Positions 18,323-25,619 of a DNA stretch of 64,000 nucleotides are shown here, in pieces (the first letter of the stretch is position 1; each line of letters begins with the position of its first letter). The stretch comes from Bog-532 sp963824545 (GTDB lineage: Bacteria > Actinomycetota > Actinomycetes > Streptosporangiales > Streptosporangiaceae): assembly GCA_963824545.1 (NCBI GenBank), contig CAWGPP010000019.1:3259-67258 (forward strand), given 5' to 3'. The notes under the pieces were generated by a model. The model was not told where the DNA came from, did not search any database, and saw nothing but the letters and a program-made list of their open reading frames with translations. A program made the position numbers and the translations under genes.

Positions 18323-18823
18323 TCAGCCCCGTTCCGTGGCCGGCCGCGGTTCCGGGCGCTCCGGGCGCGGCCGGCATCGCATCATCGCGGCCCGCACCGC
18401 GATGCAGACCGTCTCCCCCCGCTGGTTGATGCCGTGGTGCTCGAAGGTCACGATGCCGGTGGACGGCCGGGACCGGGACCGGCGGGCGTCGAGAACGTGA
18501 GTCACCACGTGGATCGTGTCACCGGTGAACACCGGGGCCGGGAAATCCACCCGGGAAAAGCCCAGGTTGGCCACGGTGGTGCCGAGTGTCAGCTCGGGCA
18601 CGGCCAGCCCGACGACCAGTCCCAGCGTGAAGAGGCTGTTGACCAGCGGCCGCCCGAATTCGGTGCCGGCCGCGAACTCCGCGTCCAGGTGCAGCGGCTG
18701 CGGGTTCATCGTCATCGTCGTGAACAGCACGTTATCGGTCTCGGTGACGGTACGGGTGGTCGCGTGCTCGACCCGCAGGCCCGGCTCGAGCTGCTCGAAC
18801 CACCGTCCGGAGGCGGCCATCAC
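18323..18823 (-). CDS. MaoC-family dehydratase/hydratase
   Basis: Single hot-dog-fold enoyl-CoA hydratase-like enzyme, about 166 residues, matching Rv2499c in the orthologous operon. Conserved features are VTETDNVLFTTMTMNPQPLHLD, where Asp and His sit at the MaoC active site, then GRPLVNSLFTLGLVVGL and VFTGDTIHVVTHVLDARRS. It probably hydrates methylglutaconyl-CoA or a related branched enoyl-CoA before CitE cleavage. The start is GTG 18823 (GTGA overlap with the synthetase stop) or the adjoining ATG 18820. It is third from the distal end of the operon, with citE starting 5 bp after its stop. Confidence 0.87.
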   Translation of the reverse strand: MMAASGRWFEQLEPGLRVEHATTRTVTETDNVLFTTMTMNPQPLHLDAEFAAGTEFGRPLVNSLFTLGLVVGLAVPELTLGTTVANLGFSRVDFPAPVFTGDTIHVVTHVLDARRSRSRPSTGIVTFEHHGINQRGETVCIAVRAAMMRCRPRPERPEPRPATERG

Positions 18824-20769
18824 ACGCGGGAGGCCGCTTCGGCGGCGACGGCCTGCTGCACGGCCTGCAGCCCGGCCAGGTCCTCCATGGCACTAGTGTC
18901 GCCCCGCGAGGCGCCGAACGTGACGACGTCCCGCAGCAGCCGCCGCATGATCTTGCCGGTCCGGGTCTTCGGCAGTGCGGAGGTCAGGTACACAGCGCCG
19001 GGCCGGGCGTACCCGCCCAGGTGCGCGGTCACGCCGGCCGCGACCTCCTGCCGGACACGGCCCGGATCGGCGCCGTCGAGCAGGATGAGGAACGCGACCG
19101 GCACGGTGCCCTTGGTGGGGTCGGGCACGCCGACTACGGCGGCCTCCGCGACCTGGGGATGCGCGGTCGCGATCGCCTCGATCTCCAGTGTGGAGATGCG
19201 GTGCGCCGCGACGTTGAGGACGTCGTCGGCGCGGCCCAGAACCCACAAGTGCCCGTCCGCGTCGAGCACGGCCTCGTCATTGGTGCAGTAGGAGCCGGGA
19301 AAGCGGCTGAAATAGGCGTGCTGATACCGCTCCGGGTCATCCCAGACCGTCCGGGCCAGCGTCGGGAACGGCTGGGTGAGCACCAGGTTTCCCTTGGTGC
19401 CGGGCGGCACCGGCGTGCCAGCGTCGTCGACGATGTCGTAGACGTGCCCGGGCACGGCCGTACCGGTGGAACCGGGTTTGACCGCTTCCACCCCGGCGAC
19501 CGAGTAGGCCCACGTGGAGCCGGTCTCGGTCTGCCCGTAGGCGTTGATCACCGGGACGCCGCCACCGAGGTGCCGTGTCGCCCAGGTGAACGTGTCACCG
19601 TCCAGCGGCTCGCCCTGGACGGTGACCAGCTTCAGGGCGGGCAGCGGGTGGGCGGCGGCGAGCTCGTCACCGTACTTACGCAGCATGCGCAGCAACGTCG
19701 GGGCGCCGAGCACCTTGGTGGCGTGGTGCTTCTCGCAGATCTCGTAGAAGCGCGCGTTGCTGGGGGTGTCCATCGCCCCCTCGAAGCAGGCGACCGTCAT
19801 GCCGTTGGCCAGGCCCCCGACGACAGCCTGGATGGGGAACGTCAGCCAGCCGACGTCAGCCGCCACCCAGTACACGTCGCCCTCTTCGGGGCCGACCTGC
19901 CAGCGGACGTTGGCCCAGGTGCCGAGCAGGAAGCCGGCCACGCTGTGCACGACACCCTTTGGCCGGGCCTCAGTCCCGCTGGTGAAGATCAGGAACGCCG
20001 GGTCGTTCGCCTCCAGCGGTACGGCCGGCACCCCGTCCGGAGCCAGCGCGAGCGCGTCGGCGTAGGAGATCTCCCCGGGGAGCAGCGGCACGCTGCGCCC
20101 GGTGCGGTCGACGACGATCGTGTGCTCGACGGCGAGCCCCGCCTCCCGCGCGGCGCGCAGCGCGTCCAGCAGCGGCACGAGCCGCCCGCGGCGGTACGAG
20201 GCGTCGAGGACGATGACGGCCTTGGCCCGGGATGCCTTCAGCCGGGACCGCACGGCGTCGTGGCCAAACCCGGAGAACAGGATGGTGTAGACGGCGCCGA
20301 TCCGGTTGCACGCGTGGACGGCGGTGAACGCCTCGATCGCGTTGGGCAGGTAGATCGCCACGACGTCACCCTTGGCGACGCCAAGCGAGACGAGGGCCCC
20401 GGCCAGCCTGCTGACCTCATCGGCGAGCTCCGCGTACGTCAGGGTGCGGACGTCGCCGGGTTCGCCTTCCCAGATGACCGCGGGCCGGCCCGCCGTGGCC
20501 GGGTCCTCGGCCCAGCGGTCCACGCAGTTGTCCGCGACGTTCATCAGGCCGCCGCCGAAGTAGCGGACGTCACCGAGGCCGCCGGCCCGGACAGTGTCCC
20601 ACGGCCGCATCCAGCGCTGCTGCTCCGCGACCCAGGTCCAGTAGGCGTCAGGACTGTCGTCGTGCCGGGCCCGGGCCGCACGCAGCAGCTCGGCCTGCGC
20701 GGCCGAGCGCCACTGCTCTCGCAGCGGCTGCAGCGGCGTTGCCAGCAACTGCCTCAGATTGTCTGCCAT
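18820..20769 (-). CDS. AMP-forming acyl-CoA synthetase (acetyl-CoA synthetase family)
   Basis: Activates a carboxylic acid to its CoA thioester through an acyl-adenylate. It has 649 residues, the size of Acs/propionyl-CoA synthetases. The N-terminal ACAS region (YWTWVAEQQRWMRPWDTV, DNCVDRWAED) is followed by the phosphate loop FTSGTEARPKGVVHS, AYGQTETG, and the terminal PKTRTGKIMRR with the catalytic, acetylation-prone Lys. The start is ATG 20769 with GGAGG six bases upstream, rather than the in-frame ATG or upstream codons. In the M. tuberculosis locus the comparable position holds FadD35. Isovalerate, acetoacetate or short-chain acids are possible substrates. Confidence 0.88.
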   Translation of the reverse strand: MADNLRQLLATPLQPLREQWRSAAQAELLRAARARHDDSPDAYWTWVAEQQRWMRPWDTVRAGGLGDVRYFGGGLMNVADNCVDRWAEDPATAGRPAVIWEGEPGDVRTLTYAELADEVSRLAGALVSLGVAKGDVVAIYLPNAIEAFTAVHACNRIGAVYTILFSGFGHDAVRSRLKASRAKAVIVLDASYRRGRLVPLLDALRAAREAGLAVEHTIVVDRTGRSVPLLPGEISYADALALAPDGVPAVPLEANDPAFLIFTSGTEARPKGVVHSVAGFLLGTWANVRWQVGPEEGDVYWVAADVGWLTFPIQAVVGGLANGMTVACFEGAMDTPSNARFYEICEKHHATKVLGAPTLLRMLRKYGDELAAAHPLPALKLVTVQGEPLDGDTFTWATRHLGGGVPVINAYGQTETGSTWAYSVAGVEAVKPGSTGTAVPGHVYDIVDDAGTPVPPGTKGNLVLTQPFPTLARTVWDDPERYQHAYFSRFPGSYCTNDEAVLDADGHLWVLGRADDVLNVAAHRISTLEIEAIATAHPQVAEAAVVGVPDPTKGTVPVAFLILLDGADPGRVRQEVAAGVTAHLGGYARPGAVYLTSALPKTRTGKIMRRLLRDVVTFGASRGDTSAMEDLAGLQAVQQAVAAEAASRV

Positions 20770-20814
20770 AGACATCCTCCCCGGAGGTGACACTCGGTGG
20801 GCCCGGCCACCTGA

Positions 20815-22371
20815 TCAGACCGGGCTGATGTGATGGTGGCGTCGCTGCGGCCCGCGGGTCCAGTGTTCCGCCTCGGCGAGTCGCGCGACCAGCTCCGCGC
20901 GCAGGTCCGCGGGTTCCACCACGGCGTCGACCACGAGCTCGCTGGCCAGCCGCAGCAGGTTGATGTCGGCGCGCTGCTCAGCGAGCCGCGCGCCGACGTA
21001 GCGGTCGCGCTCACCCGGGTCGTCGATCCCGGCGATTTTCCTGGCGTACATCGCGTTGACCGACGCCTCGGCGGCCATCGGCCCGATGGCCGCGGCCGGC
21101 AGCGCGATCGAGGCCCGGGGGCCGAAACCCGGGGCGCACATCGCGTAGTAGCCGGCCGCGTAGCTCTTGCGCAGGATGACCGAGAATTTCGGCACTTCGG
21201 CGCTGGCCATCGCGGTGATCATCTTCGCGCCGTGCCGGATGATGCCCTGCCGCTCGACCGCGGCACCCACCATGAACCCGGGCACGTCGTGCAGGAAGAT
21301 CAGCGGCACGTTGAAGGCATCGCACATGGTGATGAACCGCGCCGCTTTGTCCGCGGAGTCCACGAAGATCGCCCCGCTGCGAACCTGCGGCTGGTTGGCC
21401 ACGATGCCGACGACCTGGCCGGCCAGCCGGGCCAGGCCGACCACGATCTCCTCCGCCCAGCGCGGCTTGATCTCGAAGAACGAGCCCGCGTCGGCCAGCC
21501 CGTCGATGACCTCGTTGACGTCATAGCCTTCGGACCCGGCCACGGGGATCACGTCCGCCCAGTCGGGGCGGGCCGGGGCGGCGGCCGCCGACGCCGGCGG
21601 CCGCTGCTCCCAGCTGCCGGGCAGGTAGGACAGCAGCAGGCGGGCGGCGGTGATGGCCTCCCAGTCGGATCCGAAGACCTCGTCCGCGCAGCCGGAGACG
21701 GTGGCGTGCATGACCGCGCCGCCCATCTCCTCCAGGGTGCTCCGTTCCCCGGTGACCTTCTCCGCCACCCGCGGCGACGCCAGGTACATGGACGCGTTGC
21801 CCTCGACCATGCCCACCCAGTCGGTGAAGGCCGGCATGTACGCGCCGCCGGCCGCGGACGGGCCGAGCAGGCAGCAGATCTGCGGCACCCGGCCGGACAG
21901 GGCGACCTGCAGGTAGAAGATGCGGGAGGCCCCGCGGCGGTCGGAAAAGAAGCCGAGCTGCTCGGTCAGCCGCCCGCCCGCGGAATCGACCAGGTAGATC
22001 ACCGGCAGCAGGTCCCGGTCCGCGCGCTCCAATATCCGGACCTGTTTCTCGCACGTCAGCCTGCCCCAGGAGCCCGCCTTGACGGCGAAGTCGTGCGCGA
22101 TGACGGCGACCGGCCGGCCGTCGACGCGGCCCACCCCGGTCCGCACGCCGTCGGCGGGCAGCCCGTCGGCGCTGGCGTTCGCGAGCAGGCCGTCCTCCCG
22201 CCAGCTGCCCGGGTCCAGCAGGACTGCCAGCCGGTCGGCGACCTGCAGCTTGCCCGGCCAGCGGCTCGCGTCGTTGCCTTGGCGGGCCGCCGCGACGGCG
22301 GAGCGGACCGCTTCGGCCCGCTCCGCCGGGGTCGCCGGTGCGCCGTCCGCCTCGAGGCCCGGTGTGGTCAC
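20815..22371 (-). CDS. accD1: Acyl-CoA carboxylase beta subunit (carboxyltransferase)
   Basis: Transfers carboxyl from carboxybiotin to an acyl-CoA; the partner is the AccA1-like protein of the same operon. It has 518 residues with the two crotonase-like halves of biotin-dependent carboxyltransferases: VDSAGGRLTEQLGFFSDRRG and GPSAAGGAYMPAFTDW in the N half, and FLHDVPGFMVG and RKSYAAGYYAMCAPGFGP in the C half. Methylcrotonyl-CoA carboxylase beta subunits carry this pattern. The start is GTG 22371, with a GTGA overlap with the acyl-CoA dehydrogenase stop. The long open frame upstream is antisense noise. Synteny points to AccD1 (Rv2502c). Confidence 0.9.
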   Translation of the reverse strand: MTTPGLEADGAPATPAERAEAVRSAVAAARQGNDASRWPGKLQVADRLAVLLDPGSWREDGLLANASADGLPADGVRTGVGRVDGRPVAVIAHDFAVKAGSWGRLTCEKQVRILERADRDLLPVIYLVDSAGGRLTEQLGFFSDRRGASRIFYLQVALSGRVPQICCLLGPSAAGGAYMPAFTDWVGMVEGNASMYLASPRVAEKVTGERSTLEEMGGAVMHATVSGCADEVFGSDWEAITAARLLLSYLPGSWEQRPPASAAAAPARPDWADVIPVAGSEGYDVNEVIDGLADAGSFFEIKPRWAEEIVVGLARLAGQVVGIVANQPQVRSGAIFVDSADKAARFITMCDAFNVPLIFLHDVPGFMVGAAVERQGIIRHGAKMITAMASAEVPKFSVILRKSYAAGYYAMCAPGFGPRASIALPAAAIGPMAAEASVNAMYARKIAGIDDPGERDRYVGARLAEQRADINLLRLASELVVDAVVEPADLRAELVARLAEAEHWTRGPQRRHHHISPV

Positions 22372-23537
22372 CCGCCCAGTCCCTTGGCCAGGATCTCGAG
22401 CTGGATCTCTTCGGTGCCGCCGCCGATGCGCAGCACCCGGGCGTCCCGGTAGTGCCGCGCGACGGGCGTCTCCTCCAGGAAACCGCTGCCGCCGAACAGC
22501 TGGACGCACTCGTCGACGATGTGGTTCGCCGCGATCGCCGCGTGGTACTTGGCCATGGCGACCGACGCTGCGGCCTCCGGGTGGCCGCTGTCCAGCCGTG
22601 CCGCCGCCCGGTAGGTGAGCAGCCGGGCGGCCTCCAAGTCCACCGTGAGCGCGGCGATACGGTGCTGGATCGCCTGCTTGCTGAGCAGCGGCACGCCGAA
22701 CACCTCGCGGTCGCGGGCGTAGCCGGTCGCGGCGCGCAGGCTTTCGGCCGCGTGGCCCAGCCCCATCGCGGCCAACGTCAGCCGCTCCAGCTGGAAGGCC
22801 GACATGATCTGGTGGAAGCCGCGGCCCGGCTTGCCGAGCACGGCGTCCGCCGCGACCGCGCAGTCGGCCAGGATCACTTCCCGGGTGTCGGAAGCGTGCC
22901 ACCCCATCTTGCGCAGCGGGCGGCCCAGGCGCAGCCCAGGATTGTCGGCCTCGACGATGAAGGTGGTGATCCCGCGGTGCCCGTCCGGCGAGGTGCGCGC
23001 GGCGACCACGAACACGTCGGCCAGGCCGGCGTTGGTGATGAACATTTTGGTACCGTCGAGCCGGAATCCCCCGCCCTCCGCGCCGTCCCCCGGCACGGGG
23101 GTCGCCCGGGTGGTGATGCCGCCCACGTCCGAGCCGGTGCCCGGCTCGGTGACGGCGATCGAGGCGATCTTCTCCCCCGACACCAGGCCGGGCAGGTAAC
23201 GGGCCCGCTGCTCGCTGGTGCCGAAGTGCGCGATGTGCGGGGTGGACATGTACCCGGTGACCAGCGCGGTGACGGCGATGCCGCCGCTGGCCCTGGCCAG
23301 CTCCTCAGACAGCAGCACGATGGCGAGGGTGTCCCCGGCGCCGCCGCCGTACTCTTCCGGCACGGCCAGCCCCAGCAGCCCGGCGCTGCCCATTTCCTTG
23401 AGCAGCGCCGCAGGGGGACGGCCCGCTTCCTCGGACTCCTCGACCACCGGGCGTACCTGGCGGTCCACGAATGACCGTACGCTGGCCCGGAACTCCTCGT
23501 GCTCACGGTCAAGCTCCCAGCTCATCGTGGCGGTCAT
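22368..23537 (-). CDS. Acyl-CoA dehydrogenase, isovaleryl-CoA dehydrogenase-like
   Basis: FAD enzyme making the alpha,beta-double bond of an acyl-CoA; 389 residues. AVTEPGTGSD, FVVAARTS and GTKMFITNAG mark the substrate/FAD sites. The canonical Glu of the YEGT motif is replaced (RIGGGTEEIQ). Instead a Glu lies in QLERLTLAAMGLG (Glu251), which is the placement known for isovaleryl-CoA dehydrogenase. That supports a branched-chain substrate and agrees with the carboxylase, MaoC and CitE genes that follow. It is the first gene of the operon and divergent from a TetR gene. ATG 23537; a second ATG at 23525 is possible. Confidence 0.9.
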   Translation of the reverse strand: MTATMSWELDREHEEFRASVRSFVDRQVRPVVEESEEAGRPPAALLKEMGSAGLLGLAVPEEYGGGAGDTLAIVLLSEELARASGGIAVTALVTGYMSTPHIAHFGTSEQRARYLPGLVSGEKIASIAVTEPGTGSDVGGITTRATPVPGDGAEGGGFRLDGTKMFITNAGLADVFVVAARTSPDGHRGITTFIVEADNPGLRLGRPLRKMGWHASDTREVILADCAVAADAVLGKPGRGFHQIMSAFQLERLTLAAMGLGHAAESLRAATGYARDREVFGVPLLSKQAIQHRIAALTVDLEAARLLTYRAAARLDSGHPEAAASVAMAKYHAAIAANHIVDECVQLFGGSGFLEETPVARHYRDARVLRIGGGTEEIQLEILAKGLGG

Positions 23538-23589
23538 GAATGAACTCCTCGCGTGGACGAGCGGGCCGTACGCAGCACCTATCTACTAA

Positions 23590-23603
23590 TTAACGTTCAT
23601 TAA
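23590..23603. promoter_or_regulatory. Candidate TetR operator in divergent promoter
   Basis: TTAACGTTCATTAA is an imperfect dyad (TTAA-n-G-nn-C-n-TTAA) in the short A+T-rich gap between the operon and the TetR gene, 17 bp before the TetR start. Its place suggests control of both directions by the TetR protein. Inference from symmetry and position. Confidence 0.5.
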
Positions 23604-23619
23604 CCCTAAGCTTCTCAGT

Positions 23620-24204
23620 GTGGAGAGGTCAACCACGGCGAGCCGGGCCACCGTCATCGAGGCGGCCTGCACGCTGTTCGCCGACCGCGGCTACCGCGGC
23701 ACGTCCATGAAGGACATCGCCGAGGTGCTCGGGGTGAGCGCGCCCGGCCTGTACAACCACGTCAGCTCCAAGCAGGACATCCTCTACGCGATTATGGACA
23801 AGGCGATGGACCGGGCCATCACCGCCCTCGACGAGGCCATCGCCGGGGTGGAGGACGTGTCCGAGCAGCTGCGGCGGGCTACCGAATCGCTGGTGCTGGA
23901 CTTCCTGCGGTACCCGGCCGAGGTCACGGTGTGCAACAACGAGGTGCGGACCCTGGACGCCCGCAACCGCCTCGCGATCGTGGCCAAGCGGGATCAGTAC
24001 GCGGCGCGGTTCCGCCGGATCATTGAGCGCGGTCACCGCAGCGGCCGCTTCCGGACCAGCACGCCCGACCTGGCCGCCTTCGCCGTCCTGGAGATGGGCA
24101 ACGGCGCCAAGTCCTGGTTCCGGCCCAGTGGCCGTTACCCGGACACCTACGTGGCACGCGAGTACGGCGACTTCGCCCTGCGCATCGTCGGCTGCACCGG
24201 CTGA
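23620..24204 (+). CDS. TetR-family transcriptional regulator
   Basis: Repressor of 194 residues with an N-terminal HTH (ATVIEAACTLFADRGYRGTS, then MKDIAEVLGVSAPGLYNHVS) and a helical ligand domain. It is divergent from the leucine-type catabolic operon, like Rv2506 in M. tuberculosis, so it probably represses that operon and is released by an acyl-CoA intermediate. The start is GTG 23620. No clear ribosome site precedes it, so a leaderless transcript is possible. Confidence 0.88.
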   Translation: MERSTTASRATVIEAACTLFADRGYRGTSMKDIAEVLGVSAPGLYNHVSSKQDILYAIMDKAMDRAITALDEAIAGVEDVSEQLRRATESLVLDFLRYPAEVTVCNNEVRTLDARNRLAIVAKRDQYAARFRRIIERGHRSGRFRTSTPDLAAFAVLEMGNGAKSWFRPSGRYPDTYVAREYGDFALRIVGCTG

Positions 24205-24667
24205 GGGCGGCCGCCACTCCCGGGGCGATGAGCTGAGCAGTCACGGCCGCCTCCCCGCAAGGGAGAGGCCGGGACTGGCCGCCCAGCAGCGAGCGGCCAG
24301 CGTGTTCAAGCGATGTCTGGCTCAGGGGAAATTCCCGGTTGAGTGTCCGAGGGGGGACTTGAACCAATCGCACATCGGTTGGTGCTGGCCGCTGAGTTCG
24401 CGTTTGGGGAGGCTTGGTAAGCGGGCAAATCACCTCCCGCCCGGCACCCGCAGCCCGCCTTCCCAGGCAGGCAGACGACTCGCCCTACGGTTCACAACCC
24501 GGCTGTGCTGCGATCGGGATGGTCTTGGTGGACCCGCCACCGCACCGTTACCACTGGCACAATAGCGACTTAACGATACACTGCCGAACAGGGAAGGCAA
24601 AGGCAAGAAGGCTGGTCCAATCTGTTTATAACAACAACTCCTAGTTTGGCAAGCGAAATGAGGTAGG
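24205..24667. other. Gene-free stretch at left edge of accessory island
   Basis: 463 bp without a supported gene. Composition shifts from GC-rich to A+T-richer towards the right. It contains the tRNA-3'-end-like fragment at 24343-24365 and a leader (TTTATAACAACAACTCC) before the gene at 24668. Confidence 0.6.
24343..24365 (-). other. tRNA 3'-end-like fragment, possible attachment-site remnant
   Basis: On the minus strand this reads GGTTCAAGTC, then a C-run, then CTCGGACAC. That has the T-loop (TTCAAGT), the 3' half of a C-rich T-stem and an acceptor 3' strand of a tRNA. The 5' side does not pair, so no whole tRNA is present. Such 3' tRNA pieces mark one end of elements that integrate into tRNA genes. 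It lies at the left edge of the A+T-richer Fxs island. Confidence 0.4.
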
Positions 24668-25588
24668 ATGTCAGCACAATTTCCCGACCTGGAGAGAGAG
24701 TGTTTTGTTATTTCTCCGATAGGATCAGCTGGCTCGCCCGAGCGAGAGCGTTCAGATGGGGTTCTTAATTTCATCATCAGCAACGCCGCGCGCGAGCTGG
24801 ATTTGATCGCAGTGCGCGGGGACCAGCTGGCCGAGCCGGGGCAGATTACTCGTCAGATTCTCGATCATGTAGTCGGCGCCAAGGCGGCGGTGGCAGACCT
24901 TACCGACCTAAATCCAAACGTCTTTTATGAATTGGCGGTACGCCACACGGCGCGGCTTCCAGTCGCATTAATAGCCGAACAAGGCTGCAAGCTTCCCTTT
25001 GACATCGCCCAGATGCGGACGATTTTCTTTAAGTCAAATAATTTGCAGAGTGCGGATGAATGCCGAAGCCAAATTGTATCGCACCTTCGGCGTGCCATGG
25101 AGAAGGATGCGGTCGACAGCCCCATCGCCACCAGCATCGATGTGCGCAAACTGGCCGAGGGAAGTAGCGCGGATCGAAGCATCGCCGATATCCTCACCGC
25201 CGTCGATTATGTTGCCAAAATGCAACGAAGAATGTCCGACGAAATCAGTTATGTAAGAAACGGGATAGACAGTACACTCTCTGCTGACTCGGAAATTCTC
25301 GAAATCATTTCTGACGCGCGGGCGAAGGCCGCGGAACTGGTCGCCAGCAGTGAGCGCAACGCTGAAAATGCGCGGCTGCTGGAGAGAATGCAGGATATCG
25401 TAGATATGCTTGGTTCCATCCGGATTAATGCAAAACGCCGTCAGCAGTTGCCCGTTCAGCATATAAGCAGACGGCCGACAATCCGCACGCTGGGAGAAGA
25501 CATCGGCCCGTATGCGGCGAACATGCCCGACGAGCTACGGGAGTTACCGGAAGGCGCACCAAGATCTGCGTTAGCCACGGATGCCTGA
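24668..25588 (+). CDS. Nucleoside 2-deoxyribosyltransferase-like (ISPIG-type) protein with coiled-coil C-terminus
   Basis: A 306-residue cytoplasmic protein. Residues about 10-120 look like a deoxyribosyltransferase/TIR-like fold: CFVISPIGS, PERERSDGVLNFII, QITRQILDHVVGAKAAVADL, and NPNVFYELAVRH with Glu88 at the position of the family's catalytic Glu. This fold occurs in NAD- or nucleoside-cleaving effectors of bacterial defence and signalling systems. Residues about 155-250 are helical and charged (probable coiled coil), and the tail is Arg/Pro-rich. Codon use is much more A+T-rich than the neighbours. It is convergent with fxsT (32 bp apart). The activity is not established. Confidence 0.55.
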   Translation: MSAQFPDLERECFVISPIGSAGSPERERSDGVLNFIISNAARELDLIAVRGDQLAEPGQITRQILDHVVGAKAAVADLTDLNPNVFYELAVRHTARLPVALIAEQGCKLPFDIAQMRTIFFKSNNLQSADECRSQIVSHLRRAMEKDAVDSPIATSIDVRKLAEGSSADRSIADILTAVDYVAKMQRRMSDEISYVRNGIDSTLSADSEILEIISDARAKAAELVASSERNAENARLLERMQDIVDMLGSIRINAKRRQQLPVQHISRRPTIRTLGEDIGPYAANMPDELRELPEGAPRSALATDA

Positions 25589-25619
25589 GCATATCGGTGG
25601 GCCAACGAGCGCGGCTAAG

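Noticed and set aside
19021..20790. 589-codon plus-strand frame opposite the acyl-CoA synthetase
   Set aside because: No recognisable domain and skewed composition; shadow of the synthetase gene.
24336..24420. A functional tRNA gene around the T-loop-like sequence
   Set aside because: The T-stem does not pair on its 5' side and no D-arm or anticodon arm can be folded; kept only as a fragment.
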